Source: Aeoliella mucimassa (GTDB lineage Bacteria; Planctomycetota; Planctomycetia; Pirellulales; Lacipirellulaceae). From it: 64,000 nt of DNA. Location: assembly GCF_007748035.1 (NCBI RefSeq), contig NZ_CP036278.1:4278001-4342000 (forward strand), in the 5' to 3' direction. A program made the position numbers and the translations under genes. Positions 51,840-60,577 of the stretch are shown piece by piece (position 1 is the first letter of the stretch; each line of letters opens with the position of its first letter). The notes under the pieces were generated by a model. The model saw only the letters and a list, made by a program, of their open reading frames with translations, was not told the DNA's origin and made no database searches.

Positions 51840-53813
51840 GTGTTTGCATATTCACTCTACTGGCGATCGATCGCTTTTGGATTGCTTTGCGTAATCGCAA
51901 GCAGTGCGGTAGCCGAAATCGACAACCTGGTGGTCCTGGTCGATTCCGAAACCGCGACAGGCGGCAATGCAATTGCTGCGTTCGGCTACAATCCAACAGA
52001 CAATTCGATGTTTGTCAGTGGCTTTGGCGCTGGTGGTCAGATGCGTAAGATCTCTGGCATCGATGCGACTCCCAGTGCTGAGGTATATGTAACCGAAACC
52101 GAACTGCAACTCTATTATCGCGATGGCGATCCGGATCGGGGCGTGCTCACTCCCCTGCAGAGCGCCATCCAGCTCAATCCTCAAGCTATTACCAGTGGTT
52201 CGACCACGATTCCAGCCTATAGCTTTGCTGTAATCAACGACAATGGCCGCACTCGGGTAGCAGGTGGATCGGCTACCGACTCAGCAGCAACAAAACGATT
52301 CTACCAATACAATCTCGAAGCCGTTGACTTCCTCCAAGGCGAAGACGGGCGGGATGTCTATACGACGCTTGCCACGCTGGAAGACATGCAAATCGCGGCG
52401 AACACCACCAGTCAAAGTAGCAACCAAGGACGGCAAGGAGCCTGGTCGGGCGACGGTCAAAGCTTGTATTTTGCCGACTCGAGCACCAACTTCGGTGGCA
52501 TCTGGAAACTGGATCCCATCTCAGGCGATGTCACCCAACTGCTGATTGGAGATCGGGATACGAATATCGAACCAGCAGTTCGTAGTATTGATGGAGTAGA
52601 CACGATATACATTAGCGGGGCCTCCGAAGTGAATGATGGGGGGATCGACACTTTTACCTACGATGGCACCACCGTTGGTGCCAGGACCACAACCGTTTCG
52701 GCCGCAACGTTGCAAGACTTTCTTGAACTCACCGGCGACGATGTTGCCGACATTCGTTCGATGACCAGCGATACGTCCGGAAACATCTATTTTAACAGCA
52801 CCGACTCTAGCCCCGATCGTCGTGGTATTTTTCGATTGGACACCGAAGGGCGGCTTTCAAAGGTGGTTAGCTACGCGGAACGAGATCTCGCATTCACAAG
52901 CGATGGGCTTGGCGGAGAGGATCCAAATTCGAACACCCTTCGCATGCAGACTCGCACGATCGAACACCCAACTGCCGGCACGATTACTCAAATCATGTAT
53001 GCCGAGAGTTCTCCTCTCAACCTGGTGGCAGGGGTAAACGCATTCGAACCAGGCGACTTTGATCGCAATGGCACGCTCGACAGCACGGACCTTTCCGCAT
53101 TCAGCGATGCCCTGACCATTCGTGGCCAACAAATCGTCGACGAAGACGACTATCGCTACGACCTGAATGGCAATTTGGCTGTCGACTGGAAAGATGTAAA
53201 GGTATTGCAACAGTTTGCTGATATCCCAACTGGCGACACAAACTTCGATGGCAGCCTTGATTTTGACGACCTGGATACACTCGACCAATACTATCACACG
53301 AACGGCGGAGTTGGCGCGGAAACCTGGTTGGCAGGCGACATCGCCAGCTTCGTCGCAGGGTATCCGGCCGACGCCTTCGACGCCAACATCGTGAACTTTG
53401 CGGATCTAACCTCCTTTGCTGATTCTTGGATTCATCTCCTCGGCCAGACCATCGACGAAAGTGATCTTACGAGCCGGTACACGGGCCAATTCCTATCGGA
53501 CGCTTTGATTGCCTTCGGTTTTGAGAGCTCCACGCTGCTAGGCGACTACAACGGCGACGGCGAAGTGGACCTGGCCGACTACACCGTGTGGCGTGACTCT
53601 CTTGGAACTACAGGCTCACAACTTGCTGCGGATGGATACGCCGACGGAGTGGTCGACCTTAAGGACTACCAACTCTGGAAAACCATGTTCGGCAGCACGT
53701 CGCTTTCTCCCGAGTCGGTAACGGCCGTTCCCGAGCCAGCAAGCATGGTCTGGCTGGTCGCTCTGTTCGCAGGACTCGGTGTGCGTCGCATTGCAAGTTC
53801 CATTCAATCCTAG
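51840..53813 (+). CDS. Secreted dockerin-repeat protein with PEP-CTERM
   Basis: 657 residues from GTG 51840 (preceded by GGAG at good spacing). A signal peptide ([16 protein letters not shown]) is followed by a propeller-like region of about 390 residues ([38 protein letters not shown]). Then come several EF-hand-like dockerin repeats ([51 protein letters not shown]) and a PEP-CTERM sorting tail ([21 protein letters not shown]). Calcium-binding cell-surface scaffold in this lineage is likely; its ligand is unknown. It lies between the pseudopilin and the cytochrome c peroxidase. Confidence 0.88.
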   Translation: MFAYSLYWRSIAFGLLCVIASSAVAEIDNLVVLVDSETATGGNAIAAFGYNPTDNSMFVSGFGAGGQMRKISGIDATPSAEVYVTETELQLYYRDGDPDRGVLTPLQSAIQLNPQAITSGSTTIPAYSFAVINDNGRTRVAGGSATDSAATKRFYQYNLEAVDFLQGEDGRDVYTTLATLEDMQIAANTTSQSSNQGRQGAWSGDGQSLYFADSSTNFGGIWKLDPISGDVTQLLIGDRDTNIEPAVRSIDGVDTIYISGASEVNDGGIDTFTYDGTTVGARTTTVSAATLQDFLELTGDDVADIRSMTSDTSGNIYFNSTDSSPDRRGIFRLDTEGRLSKVVSYAERDLAFTSDGLGGEDPNSNTLRMQTRTIEHPTAGTITQIMYAESSPLNLVAGVNAFEPGDFDRNGTLDSTDLSAFSDALTIRGQQIVDEDDYRYDLNGNLAVDWKDVKVLQQFADIPTGDTNFDGSLDFDDLDTLDQYYHTNGGVGAETWLAGDIASFVAGYPADAFDANIVNFADLTSFADSWIHLLGQTIDESDLTSRYTGQFLSDALIAFGFESSTLLGDYNGDGEVDLADYTVWRDSLGTTGSQLAADGYADGVVDLKDYQLWKTMFGSTSLSPESVTAVPEPASMVWLVALFAGLGVRRIASSIQS

Positions 53814-53835
53814 TACTTTCCTCCCTTTGATCGAA

Positions 53836-55224
53836 ATGTTCCAAGGACGCCACCTGATTCGTGTCTGCCTACTTCTATTCACCCTACTCGCAATGAGTGT
53901 GGTTGCATCCGAAGTGCGTCGCCACGATTCTGACGAAGTGAACGAAAGCAAAGTCGCTGATGCGACTGAACCTCGAGGAATGCCCGACCAACGGCAGCAG
54001 GTCGGGCTTCCTCGAGTCAATTCGACAACGCTCGAAAACGGCAATCGAATTACTCGCGGACGAAGTGGTTTCTTCGAGCGCAAGCCCCCTCGCGAAGAGC
54101 GTACGCCCGAAGCGCGAACTGAGTACATTGAGCAACTGCGAGACATCTATTCGAAACCTCCCCAGCAGTGGCCAGCCCCGCACGTGGATCATGCAGTAGC
54201 GTGGAAGGAAATCGGTTTGCTACCGGAATTACCCCCGGTGGATCCTGAGTCCGAAGCGGCCGCGCGCATCGAACTTGGCAAGCACTTATTCTTCGATCCT
54301 CGCCTTTCAGCTAGTCGACAAATCGCTTGTGCGTCGTGCCACGATCCGGACCTCGCCTGGGGCGATGGTCGGACCGTGTCGTTCGGCAATGAGCGTAAAA
54401 TGCTCACTCGCAATGCTCCTTCAATCATGAATGTGCGTTACTCCCAGGTATTTTTTTGGGATGGTCGTGCGGAGTCGCTTGAGGACCAAGCCCACGCAGT
54501 GATGCTCAACCCGAACGAGATGGGTAGTTCCAAGTCATTGGTAGAGGGACGCCTGCAATCAGTACCTTTGTATTTGGAGTTGTTCCAAAAAGCCTATCCT
54601 CAGGAAGAGATCACCATCGAAGTTGCTAGTCGCGCGATTGCCGACTTCGAGCGGACCATCGTCGGCGGGCGAAGCCGTTTCGATCGCTTCATGAAAGGCG
54701 ACCCCAACGCGCTTAGCGACGAAGCCATGGCTGGTCTCGATCTCTTTCGCCGCGAAGCTCGCTGCATCAATTGTCATCATGGTCCAACGTTTTCCGACAA
54801 CCAACTGCACGTGGTCGGACTAAGTTACTACGGACGCAAGTACGAAGATCTCGGGCAGTTCGAGCAAACGCGCCGGATTGAAGATGTTGGACGGTTCAAG
54901 ACTCCATCGCTTCGCAACGTGAGTCAAACAGGACCTTACATGCACAATGGGCTCTTTCCTTCCATTCGGGGTGTTTTGAATATGTACAATGCCGGCATGC
55001 CGACTTTGGTGCCGAAGAACGATCAACAAATGGACGATCCGTTCTTCCCTCACAAGTCGCCATTGCTCATGCCATTAGGGTTGAATACTCAAGATTTGTC
55101 TGACTTAGAATCTTTCTTGCAATCGCTAGAAGAACCACCTTTGCGAGTTCGCCCTCCAGAACGAGCAGAGGAAGCTCCCAGCGAGGGGACTACCACCTCC
55201 GTGGCTGCTGATTACCAGGACTAA
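53836..55224 (+). CDS. Di-haem cytochrome c peroxidase (MauG/CcpA-type)
   Basis: 462 residues. Two c-type haem sites, CASCH (about 165) and CINCH (about 309), with an N-terminal signal-anchor segment (VCLLLFTLLAMSVVAS). GKHLFFDPRLS and ARNAPSIMNV-like stretches before and after haem 1, and FKTPSLRNVSQTGPYMHNG with the distal region, are characteristic. The family reduces peroxide or oxidises protein side chains in the periplasm. Start ATG 53836. The stop overlaps a convergent zinc-ribbon gene by three bases. Confidence 0.92.
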   Translation: MFQGRHLIRVCLLLFTLLAMSVVASEVRRHDSDEVNESKVADATEPRGMPDQRQQVGLPRVNSTTLENGNRITRGRSGFFERKPPREERTPEARTEYIEQLRDIYSKPPQQWPAPHVDHAVAWKEIGLLPELPPVDPESEAAARIELGKHLFFDPRLSASRQIACASCHDPDLAWGDGRTVSFGNERKMLTRNAPSIMNVRYSQVFFWDGRAESLEDQAHAVMLNPNEMGSSKSLVEGRLQSVPLYLELFQKAYPQEEITIEVASRAIADFERTIVGGRSRFDRFMKGDPNALSDEAMAGLDLFRREARCINCHHGPTFSDNQLHVVGLSYYGRKYEDLGQFEQTRRIEDVGRFKTPSLRNVSQTGPYMHNGLFPSIRGVLNMYNAGMPTLVPKNDQQMDDPFFPHKSPLLMPLGLNTQDLSDLESFLQSLEEPPLRVRPPERAEEAPSEGTTTSVAADYQD

Positions 55225-55550
55225 TGGCTTCCTCCTCGTGTCTTAAGCTCCAGCCGCCCGGCTTCAATCGCTTCGCCCAACCAGCGCACTGCGGCTAGTT
55301 CCGCGTCGGTTGCCCAGTGGGCGGGGGGCTCGTACAGGTCGCTTCCGCAGTGAGGGCATGGCAGCGTGGTGGTGCCGGTCGTGGCCGGCGGGGCCGCTAA
55401 CTCGGCGTCGGGCCACACCGCGTCGCACTCGTCGCACACGATGGTAAGCGCCCCGCAGTCGCCGCAGGTGCGAAGCCCCAGCGGGCCAGTACCGCAGAGC
55501 CGGCAGAAACCAACGTAGTGGGTCGGGGTCGTAGGAAAGTCTTCGGACAT
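55221..55550 (-). CDS. Small zinc-ribbon protein
   Basis: 109 residues with four CxxC-type pairs: CRLCG, CGDCG, CDECD and CPHCG. Two zinc ribbons can be formed. The C-terminal third is helical (DAELAAVRWLGEAIEAGRLELK). No catalytic motif. It is transcribed convergently with the peroxidase gene, overlapping its stop by three bases. Function unknown; the Cys pattern resembles small nucleic-acid- or protein-binding ribbons. Confidence 0.78.
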   Translation of the reverse strand: MSEDFPTTPTHYVGFCRLCGTGPLGLRTCGDCGALTIVCDECDAVWPDAELAAPPATTGTTTLPCPHCGSDLYEPPAHWATDAELAAVRWLGEAIEAGRLELKTRGGSH

Positions 55551-55564
55551 GAATCCAACTTCGC

Positions 55565-56275
55565 TTAAGGGGTGACCGGATAGGCGGTGATGAATCGTTC
55601 GCCGTCGACGACGAGTCGCACATGGCGGGCTGGGGGATGATTGCGACGAGCGCCCGACTCGCCGCCGATGGAACCGATGCGGCGCTGCATGTCGACCGTA
55701 TACACGTCGCGCGAGCCCTGGTGCTCATGCTGCACCTGGCGACCTCCCTCGAGTGCCTTTAGGTAGACCTCGTCGATCAGCTGCACGAGCTTCGCCGGAT
55801 CGTTCTCGTCGAACACCCCATGCTGCCCTGGGCGATCGGGATCGTCCTTCGCGTGCGACTTCAGATGCTCGATGCGGGTGCCATGCACGCTGCCGCGTCC
55901 GTAGATCAACCCTGCTTCGGTGCGATAGGTATCGCGCCCGATTTCCTCCAGTACGTCGTCGAGCGCGAGCGGAGCAGGAGCTTCGGCCGATTTCGCTTCG
56001 GCCGGTTTCGCGTCTGCGGGAGTCGACTTCGCAGGCTGCTCCGCTTTGCCGGCGGGTTGCGGAATTTCCGACGGATTGGCCTCGGCAACCTCGTCGCTCG
56101 GCGTGTGGATGCCCGGCAGGTCGACGCCAAATTGTGATTCGAGCGCGGGTTCGGCGAACAGGTAGCCGCCGACCAGCACGAGCATCACCAGCATCGTGCT
56201 GGTACGCATGCGCCCCTGCCCGCTGCGGAGCATCGACTGTAAAGTGCGGGCGATTTGTTGATTATTTCGAGCCAT
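55565..56275 (-). CDS. Membrane-anchored protein of unknown function
   Basis: 236 residues from ATG 56275. Hydrophobic segment (STMLVMLVLVGGYLFA) near residue 27 is preceded by basic residues, so it is a signal anchor with the rest periplasmic. A Pro/Ala/Lys/Glu-rich linker (AEANPSEIPQPAGKAEQPAK) follows, then a globular part with VLEEIGRDTYRTEAGLIYGRGS and HVRLVVDGERFITAYPV. A perfect TATAAT sits only nine bases before the ATG, so the mRNA may be nearly leaderless; an internal ATG at 56209 with GGGG upstream is an alternative start. It lies 14 bases after the zinc-ribbon gene's start, in the same direction. Confidence 0.72.
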   Translation of the reverse strand: MARNNQQIARTLQSMLRSGQGRMRTSTMLVMLVLVGGYLFAEPALESQFGVDLPGIHTPSDEVAEANPSEIPQPAGKAEQPAKSTPADAKPAEAKSAEAPAPLALDDVLEEIGRDTYRTEAGLIYGRGSVHGTRIEHLKSHAKDDPDRPGQHGVFDENDPAKLVQLIDEVYLKALEGGRQVQHEHQGSRDVYTVDMQRRIGSIGGESGARRNHPPARHVRLVVDGERFITAYPVTP

Positions 56276-56283
56276 AGTCGTCG

Positions 56284-56289
56284 TATTAT
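56284..56289 (-). promoter_or_regulatory. -10 element directly at the start of the anchored protein gene
   Basis: Minus-strand TATAAT at 56289-56284, separated from ATG 56275 by nine bases (ACGACGACT). Transcription would begin at or next to the start codon. The -35 region is weak. Confidence 0.4.
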
Positions 56290-56407
56290 AACCGGTTTTG
56301 ATGATTTCCGAATCGGCACTGCAGTGGAGTTGCGGCACTTTCGGCGATGCTCAGGGTATAACTAGGGAGTGAACTGACAATTCCGCAACTTCTCGGGACA
56401 CGTTACC

Positions 56408-57406
56408 ATGGCACGTAAACACCTGCTGATTTTGTTATTCACCGGAGCAATACTCACCATGAGTTGGCCCGCCGACGCGCAGCGGCCAGGCCGAGTTCGC
56501 CCGCAACCGCGTTGGCTTCCCGACTCGCTGGAGCTTACCGCCGATATTCCTTACGCCGATACCGACAACCCACGGCAACGGCTCGACCTTCTGCTGCCGA
56601 CCGAGCGGAAGAGCGATAAACCGCTGCCGGTGATCGCGTTCATCCATGGCGGAGCCTGGCGGGCCGGCGACAAAAGTGGCGGAATCCGCCGCGTCGCCCC
56701 GTTCGCCAAAACAGGGGAGTACGCAGTCGTGAGCATCGGCTATCGACTCACCGACGAAGCCCAGTGGCCCGAGCAAAGCTACGACTGCAAGGCAGCGATT
56801 CGTTGGATTCGCGCACATGCTGAAAAGTACCAGCTCGATGCCGACAAGATCGGTATCTGGGGCACCTCGGCCGGTGGTCATCTCGTCGCTATGCTCGGCA
56901 CCAGCGGCGACGTCGAGAAACTCGAAGGCACCCTCGGCTCGCATACTGATCAATCGTCGCGGGTTGCTTGTGTGGTCGATTTCTTTGGTCCTACTGACTT
57001 TGTAAAGATGAATGCCAAGGCCGACAAAAGCGCGAGCATGGATCACGACTCGGCTCGCTCGCCGGAGTCGCTGCTGATCGGCGGGCCGATTCAGGAGCAC
57101 CTCGACAAAGTCGCCACGGCCAGCCCGCTGACTTACGTGACCAACGACGATCCTCCCTTCCTGATTGTGCATGGTACTCGCGACCCCCTGGTTGCATTCA
57201 ATCAATCGGAACTGCTGCACGAAGCGTTGCAAAAGGTGGAAGTCCCCTCGACGCTGATCACCATCGAGGGAGCCGGCCACGGGCAGGGCTTCCCGCCCGA
57301 AACGATGCAGCTGGTCAGGAAGTTTTTCGACCATCAGCTTCGCGGCATCGAAACGCAGTGGAACGACCAAACACTGCAGGCGCAATCCGCCCCCGCCCGG
57401 CAGTAG
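56408..57406 (+). CDS. Secreted alpha/beta-hydrolase (BD-FAE/esterase-lipase type)
   Basis: 332 residues. A signal peptide (LLILLFTGAILTMSWPADAQ) precedes an alpha/beta-hydrolase fold: HGGAW (oxyanion loop), nucleophile elbow GTSAGGH, an acid in HGTRDPLV and His in GAGHGQGF. Motifs fit the BD-FAE/carboxylesterase family that acts on ester-linked sugars or acetylated polymers. The product is probably periplasmic. The start ATG 56408 follows GGGACACG. Its stop is about 13 bases before repeat copy C. Confidence 0.9.
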   Translation: MARKHLLILLFTGAILTMSWPADAQRPGRVRPQPRWLPDSLELTADIPYADTDNPRQRLDLLLPTERKSDKPLPVIAFIHGGAWRAGDKSGGIRRVAPFAKTGEYAVVSIGYRLTDEAQWPEQSYDCKAAIRWIRAHAEKYQLDADKIGIWGTSAGGHLVAMLGTSGDVEKLEGTLGSHTDQSSRVACVVDFFGPTDFVKMNAKADKSASMDHDSARSPESLLIGGPIQEHLDKVATASPLTYVTNDDPPFLIVHGTRDPLVAFNQSELLHEALQKVEVPSTLITIEGAGHGQGFPPETMQLVRKFFDHQLRGIETQWNDQTLQAQSAPARQ

Positions 57407-57419
57407 CCAGGCGTGAAAC

Positions 57420-57910
57420 ATAGATTCCCAATTTACCCACCGATGGGAAAATTGAATCTGCACGCACGCTATAAAACCAGTGGTTTTCGGCTGCGAATAG
57501 ATTCCCATTTCCCAAAGTGCATCCATTGGGAATCTATTTTCGCGGTGGGAATCAATCGCAAGTCGTTTCACTGCATGCATTTACATCAACACCTCCGCGG
57601 AAAGTGCCCAGAATAGATTCCCACCCATGGGAAACTATTCTGGAAGGAGTCAGGATTCAGGGGTCCGGGATAAGGGCAGCTGAGAGTTGGGAGAGTCCGT
57701 AGCGTGGGTCCAGGAGGTTCCAGCGACGCAGCCCCATCACCGGATTACCAACACGCGCAGCAGCGAACGCCCACGCCGGCAAACCATCGCCTGCGCGTCG
57801 CTAAACGTTCGAGTTCATCGCAAGCATCACATCTCGATTACCTCCAACCAGTAATAAGCCAACACAGCACCTGTTCATCAGAACACACTCGGTGGCCAAT
57901 TGCGAGCGAA
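57420..57910. repeat. Dispersed repeat, copy C (uninterrupted)
   Basis: About 490 bases matching copies A and B in order: TAGATTCCCAATTTACCC, AAAACCAGTGGTTTT, GAATAGATTCCCATTTCCC, CATCAACACCTCC, GTGCCCAGAATAGATTCCC (the site that IS200 occupies in copy B), GAGTCAGGATTC, CCAGCGACGCAGCCCCA, and the end GGTGGCCAATT. It begins 13 bases after an esterase stop. No protein is encoded. Confidence 0.85.
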
Positions 57911-57962
57911 AACTGCCACGAATTGCAAACCAACTGCTGTCGTCTAGCGAACTGGGATCTCG

Positions 57963-58340
57963 ATGACAGAAAACACTTATCAATCGCCCGAACAAGACTC
58001 TGGAACCCCGCCAGCACCGGCCCCACCAGCGAAAGAAGACCACGTGGGATTCTTTCGCTTGAGATGTTCTTTGATGGTCGTCCTGGTGTCCGTGAACCTG
58101 CTGATCTGGTTGGCGGGTGTGTTCCTCGATCGGTTCGGGAGTGGGCTCGACTCGCTTGGAGCCGTGCTGTGCACTTTTTCCTGGGGGATGGCCAACCTTC
58201 TCGTCCCTATATCCCTGCTCTATTCGTTCTGGCGAAGGTACGATTCCGAACTGCGCCGCTGGGACTTTTACGGCCCCGCGCTGGCCGCCATGACGCTGGC
58301 CTACATGCTCTATCAATCGATACTCCACACTCGATACTAA
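57963..58340 (+). CDS. Small membrane protein of unknown function
   Basis: 125 residues. An N-terminal Pro/Ser/Glu-rich lead (MTENTYQSPEQDSGTPP) is followed by three hydrophobic segments (MVVLVSVNLLIWLAGVFL, ...MANLLVPISLLYSF, ALAAMTLAYMLYQS). The NxYxSP-type N-terminus is common in planctomycete proteins of several families. No catalytic motif. It lies 53 bases after repeat copy C. Confidence 0.65.
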   Translation: MTENTYQSPEQDSGTPPAPAPPAKEDHVGFFRLRCSLMVVLVSVNLLIWLAGVFLDRFGSGLDSLGAVLCTFSWGMANLLVPISLLYSFWRRYDSELRRWDFYGPALAAMTLAYMLYQSILHTRY

Positions 58341-58541
58341 GCGATCGTTCCTCTTCGGTGCCGCCCAGCGCACGCGATTTAACGGTTTGCTCATCGGTGT
58401 AATCACACTGTTAGGTCCTTCGGTATCCGTAACGCGATCCCCACTTTTTACACAAGCAACTACTCTCGCCATCCAGGTGCTCGATACGATACAATAGTCG
58501 CAGCCAGCTTGCCTTTTCTTGTCCGACTGTGATTCGTATCC

Positions 58542-59804
58542 ATGAGTGATTCTCGTCGTTTACTCGAACTCATCGAGGAAGGTATCGCCCAACATCAAGG
58601 CGATCTTGATGGTTGGACTATGCTGGACGAGGACCAACTAGAACTCTTCGATGGCCGTGCGACGCTTACCGCCCACCTGCTCGACGAACCCCACCAAGAC
58701 CGCCGCCAGGTGCACGCCCATGTGGTGACGAAGCTTGCCGACTACGACAACGAAGAACTAGACGCCTGCTTGTATGGTCTGGGCGACTCGCGGGAAGAGG
58801 CCCTGGAACAGGCCGCCATGATTTGGATCACGTTGGTTGCCGGGCCGATTATTTCGTTCCTCGACAACAAGCCGGTCGGCTTGACTTGTCAGGCGGGAGT
58901 GATGGATGGCGACATCGAACAGGGATACTCCCCCGACGACTTCGGGATGAAGAACGTGCGGGCGTACGTGGGAGCCACGTTTGCGCGAGGGTTCGATGAC
59001 GACTCGTTTGAAGAGGAAATCACCGGATCGAAACCGTGGTTCCTGTACGCGACCGAGTCGGCCGCACCGCGACGGGTGCATCTCGCAAAGTCCACCGTGT
59101 TCTCCGAAGGCAAACAAGGCTGGCGTCGCGAGCTAGAGATCGATGGCCACGAAGTCTCGCACTCCGATCCGACCTGGCCGGCCGACAAACCTGGCCCGCA
59201 GTTTGGTTACTTCACACGCTTTGCCGTTTTTGAGTTCCCGCAGAACTCCACCGCGGTCGACGAACGTGCTCGGCTCGACCGCACGATTCTCCACTTTGCT
59301 CTCAACTATGGCGACTACCCCGACGTCGATCAACTGATCGACGCGATGCAAGAAGATGGGTTCGACGCCGAGGTCGTGCAAGAAGTCGAGTCGGTCTCGA
59401 CCTTGGCGTTTGGTCGCGTCTTCTTCGAAGGCTACGGGGCGAGTTACTCGCCCTACATCATTCGCGCCCATGCGGATGGTAGTGTCGAGACCAAAGTGCC
59501 ACTCATGTCGATACCAGCCTACTCCCGCGCCCGGGCGCTGGCTCCGAAGATCGCCGACATGCTCTCGCAGGAAGAGTTCCAGGAACTCTGCTTCTATAGC
59601 GCCGAGTCCGACGGAATTCTACAGATGCTTGCGGACAATGAATCGGATGAGATCGATTTGAGCGGGGCCTGTTTCTATCCCTGCATCGTGCCCGATCGCG
59701 ACGTCGACGATTCGACCATGCAACTAGCCTGGGCGAAGCTCAAGCAGTTCCAGGCGAAAGAGCGGATTCACACGCTGCAAAAGCCGTGGTGGAAGTTCTG
59801 GTAG
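58542..59804 (+). CDS. Cytoplasmic protein of unknown function (possibly DUF6348-related)
   Basis: 420 residues, soluble and acidic. The N-terminal half (WTMLDEDQLELFDGRATLTAHLLDEPH, LYGLGDSREEALEQA) recalls proteins annotated as DUF6348, but this is memory-based and not certain. No signal peptide, membrane segment, or catalytic motif. It ends in the aromatic-basic PWWKFW. The gene lies between the small membrane protein and the NUDIX gene. It could be an intracellular binding or immunity-type protein, but nothing points to a toxin next to it. Confidence 0.7.
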   Translation: MSDSRRLLELIEEGIAQHQGDLDGWTMLDEDQLELFDGRATLTAHLLDEPHQDRRQVHAHVVTKLADYDNEELDACLYGLGDSREEALEQAAMIWITLVAGPIISFLDNKPVGLTCQAGVMDGDIEQGYSPDDFGMKNVRAYVGATFARGFDDDSFEEEITGSKPWFLYATESAAPRRVHLAKSTVFSEGKQGWRRELEIDGHEVSHSDPTWPADKPGPQFGYFTRFAVFEFPQNSTAVDERARLDRTILHFALNYGDYPDVDQLIDAMQEDGFDAEVVQEVESVSTLAFGRVFFEGYGASYSPYIIRAHADGSVETKVPLMSIPAYSRARALAPKIADMLSQEEFQELCFYSAESDGILQMLADNESDEIDLSGACFYPCIVPDRDVDDSTMQLAWAKLKQFQAKERIHTLQKPWWKFW

Positions 59805-59867
59805 CCGAGCGGGAAGTTCACTCTCTTCCCCCTTAAAGTCCCAAGTCTTGCGGACTTCCCCCAACGG

Positions 59868-59897
59868 TTGGCATTTGCCCATCGAAGGCCTTACAAT
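59868..59897 (+). promoter_or_regulatory. Sigma-70-like promoter for the NUDIX gene
   Basis: TTGGCA at 59868-59873 and TACAAT at 59892-59897, with an 18-base spacer, upstream of the gene at 59939. This is the best-spaced hexamer pair I found in the window. Confidence 0.6.
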
Positions 59898-59938
59898 GCT
59901 GGCTCCTCTGATTTCACTCGCGTTAGAAAGGACTCGCC

Positions 59939-60565
59939 GTGTCGACAGTCATGCTCGAAAAAGTGTTGGTCGTGCCCACGAAGTTGTTCCATGAATTGGG
60001 GCATTTCCAAGGTTTTTCGCCCGACGTCGAGCGATACTTCGAGCCGCTCATCGGCAGCGACCAGGTGAGTTACCGCCCACGGGGAGAAATGGAAGAAGAT
60101 CCCAGCTTCAAGCAGTTCATTCCCTACGTGCTGTTCCGCTATACCACGCCGGATGGCGAGGTGCAGATTTTCGATTACCAGCGCGGCGGCGGGGGCGGCG
60201 AAGCCCGTCTGCGGGCCAAGCGAAGCGTCGGCGTAGGTGGTCATATCTCGCTGGAAGATGCCGAAGCGGTGAACCACACCGGCGATGTCTATCGCGAGGG
60301 ACTCTCGCGGGAGCTGGAAGAAGAGGTATCGATCGATACCCCCTACACCGAGCAAGCCGCTGGCATGATTAACGACGACGAGTCGGAAGTCGGCAAAGTG
60401 CACCTCGGCGTGGTACACCTGTTCGACGTCGAGTCGCCGGCCGTGACGCCCCGCGAGGACGACCTGGTGGACGCCGGATTCCGCCCTGTGGCCGACATCC
60501 TAGCCGAACTCGAGCACTACGAAACGTGGTCGCAAATCGTGATGCGGGCGTTGTTCGAGAAGTAA
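59939..60565 (+). CDS. NUDIX-domain protein
   Basis: 208 residues. The NUDIX box is present as GGHISLEDAEAV...REGLSRELEEEVSI, with the REUxEE core (RELEEEV) and a somewhat longer spacing between G and E than the usual G5xE7xREUxEE. The protein is soluble. NUDIX hydrolases act on nucleoside-diphosphate-linked substrates; the family member here cannot be specified. GTG 59939 follows AAAGGA with good spacing. The next gene starts 12 bases after its stop. Confidence 0.85.
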   Translation: MSTVMLEKVLVVPTKLFHELGHFQGFSPDVERYFEPLIGSDQVSYRPRGEMEEDPSFKQFIPYVLFRYTTPDGEVQIFDYQRGGGGGEARLRAKRSVGVGGHISLEDAEAVNHTGDVYREGLSRELEEEVSIDTPYTEQAAGMINDDESEVGKVHLGVVHLFDVESPAVTPREDDLVDAGFRPVADILAELEHYETWSQIVMRALFEK

Positions 60566-60577
60566 GGACTTGGTGGG

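Noticed and set aside
22765-58018. Both the POT gene ([10 protein letters not shown]) and the small membrane protein gene (MTENTYQSPE) follow a copy of the repeat and start alike
   Set aside because: The NxYxSP-type start is common in planctomycete proteins of unrelated families, so linkage to the repeat is probably coincidence.
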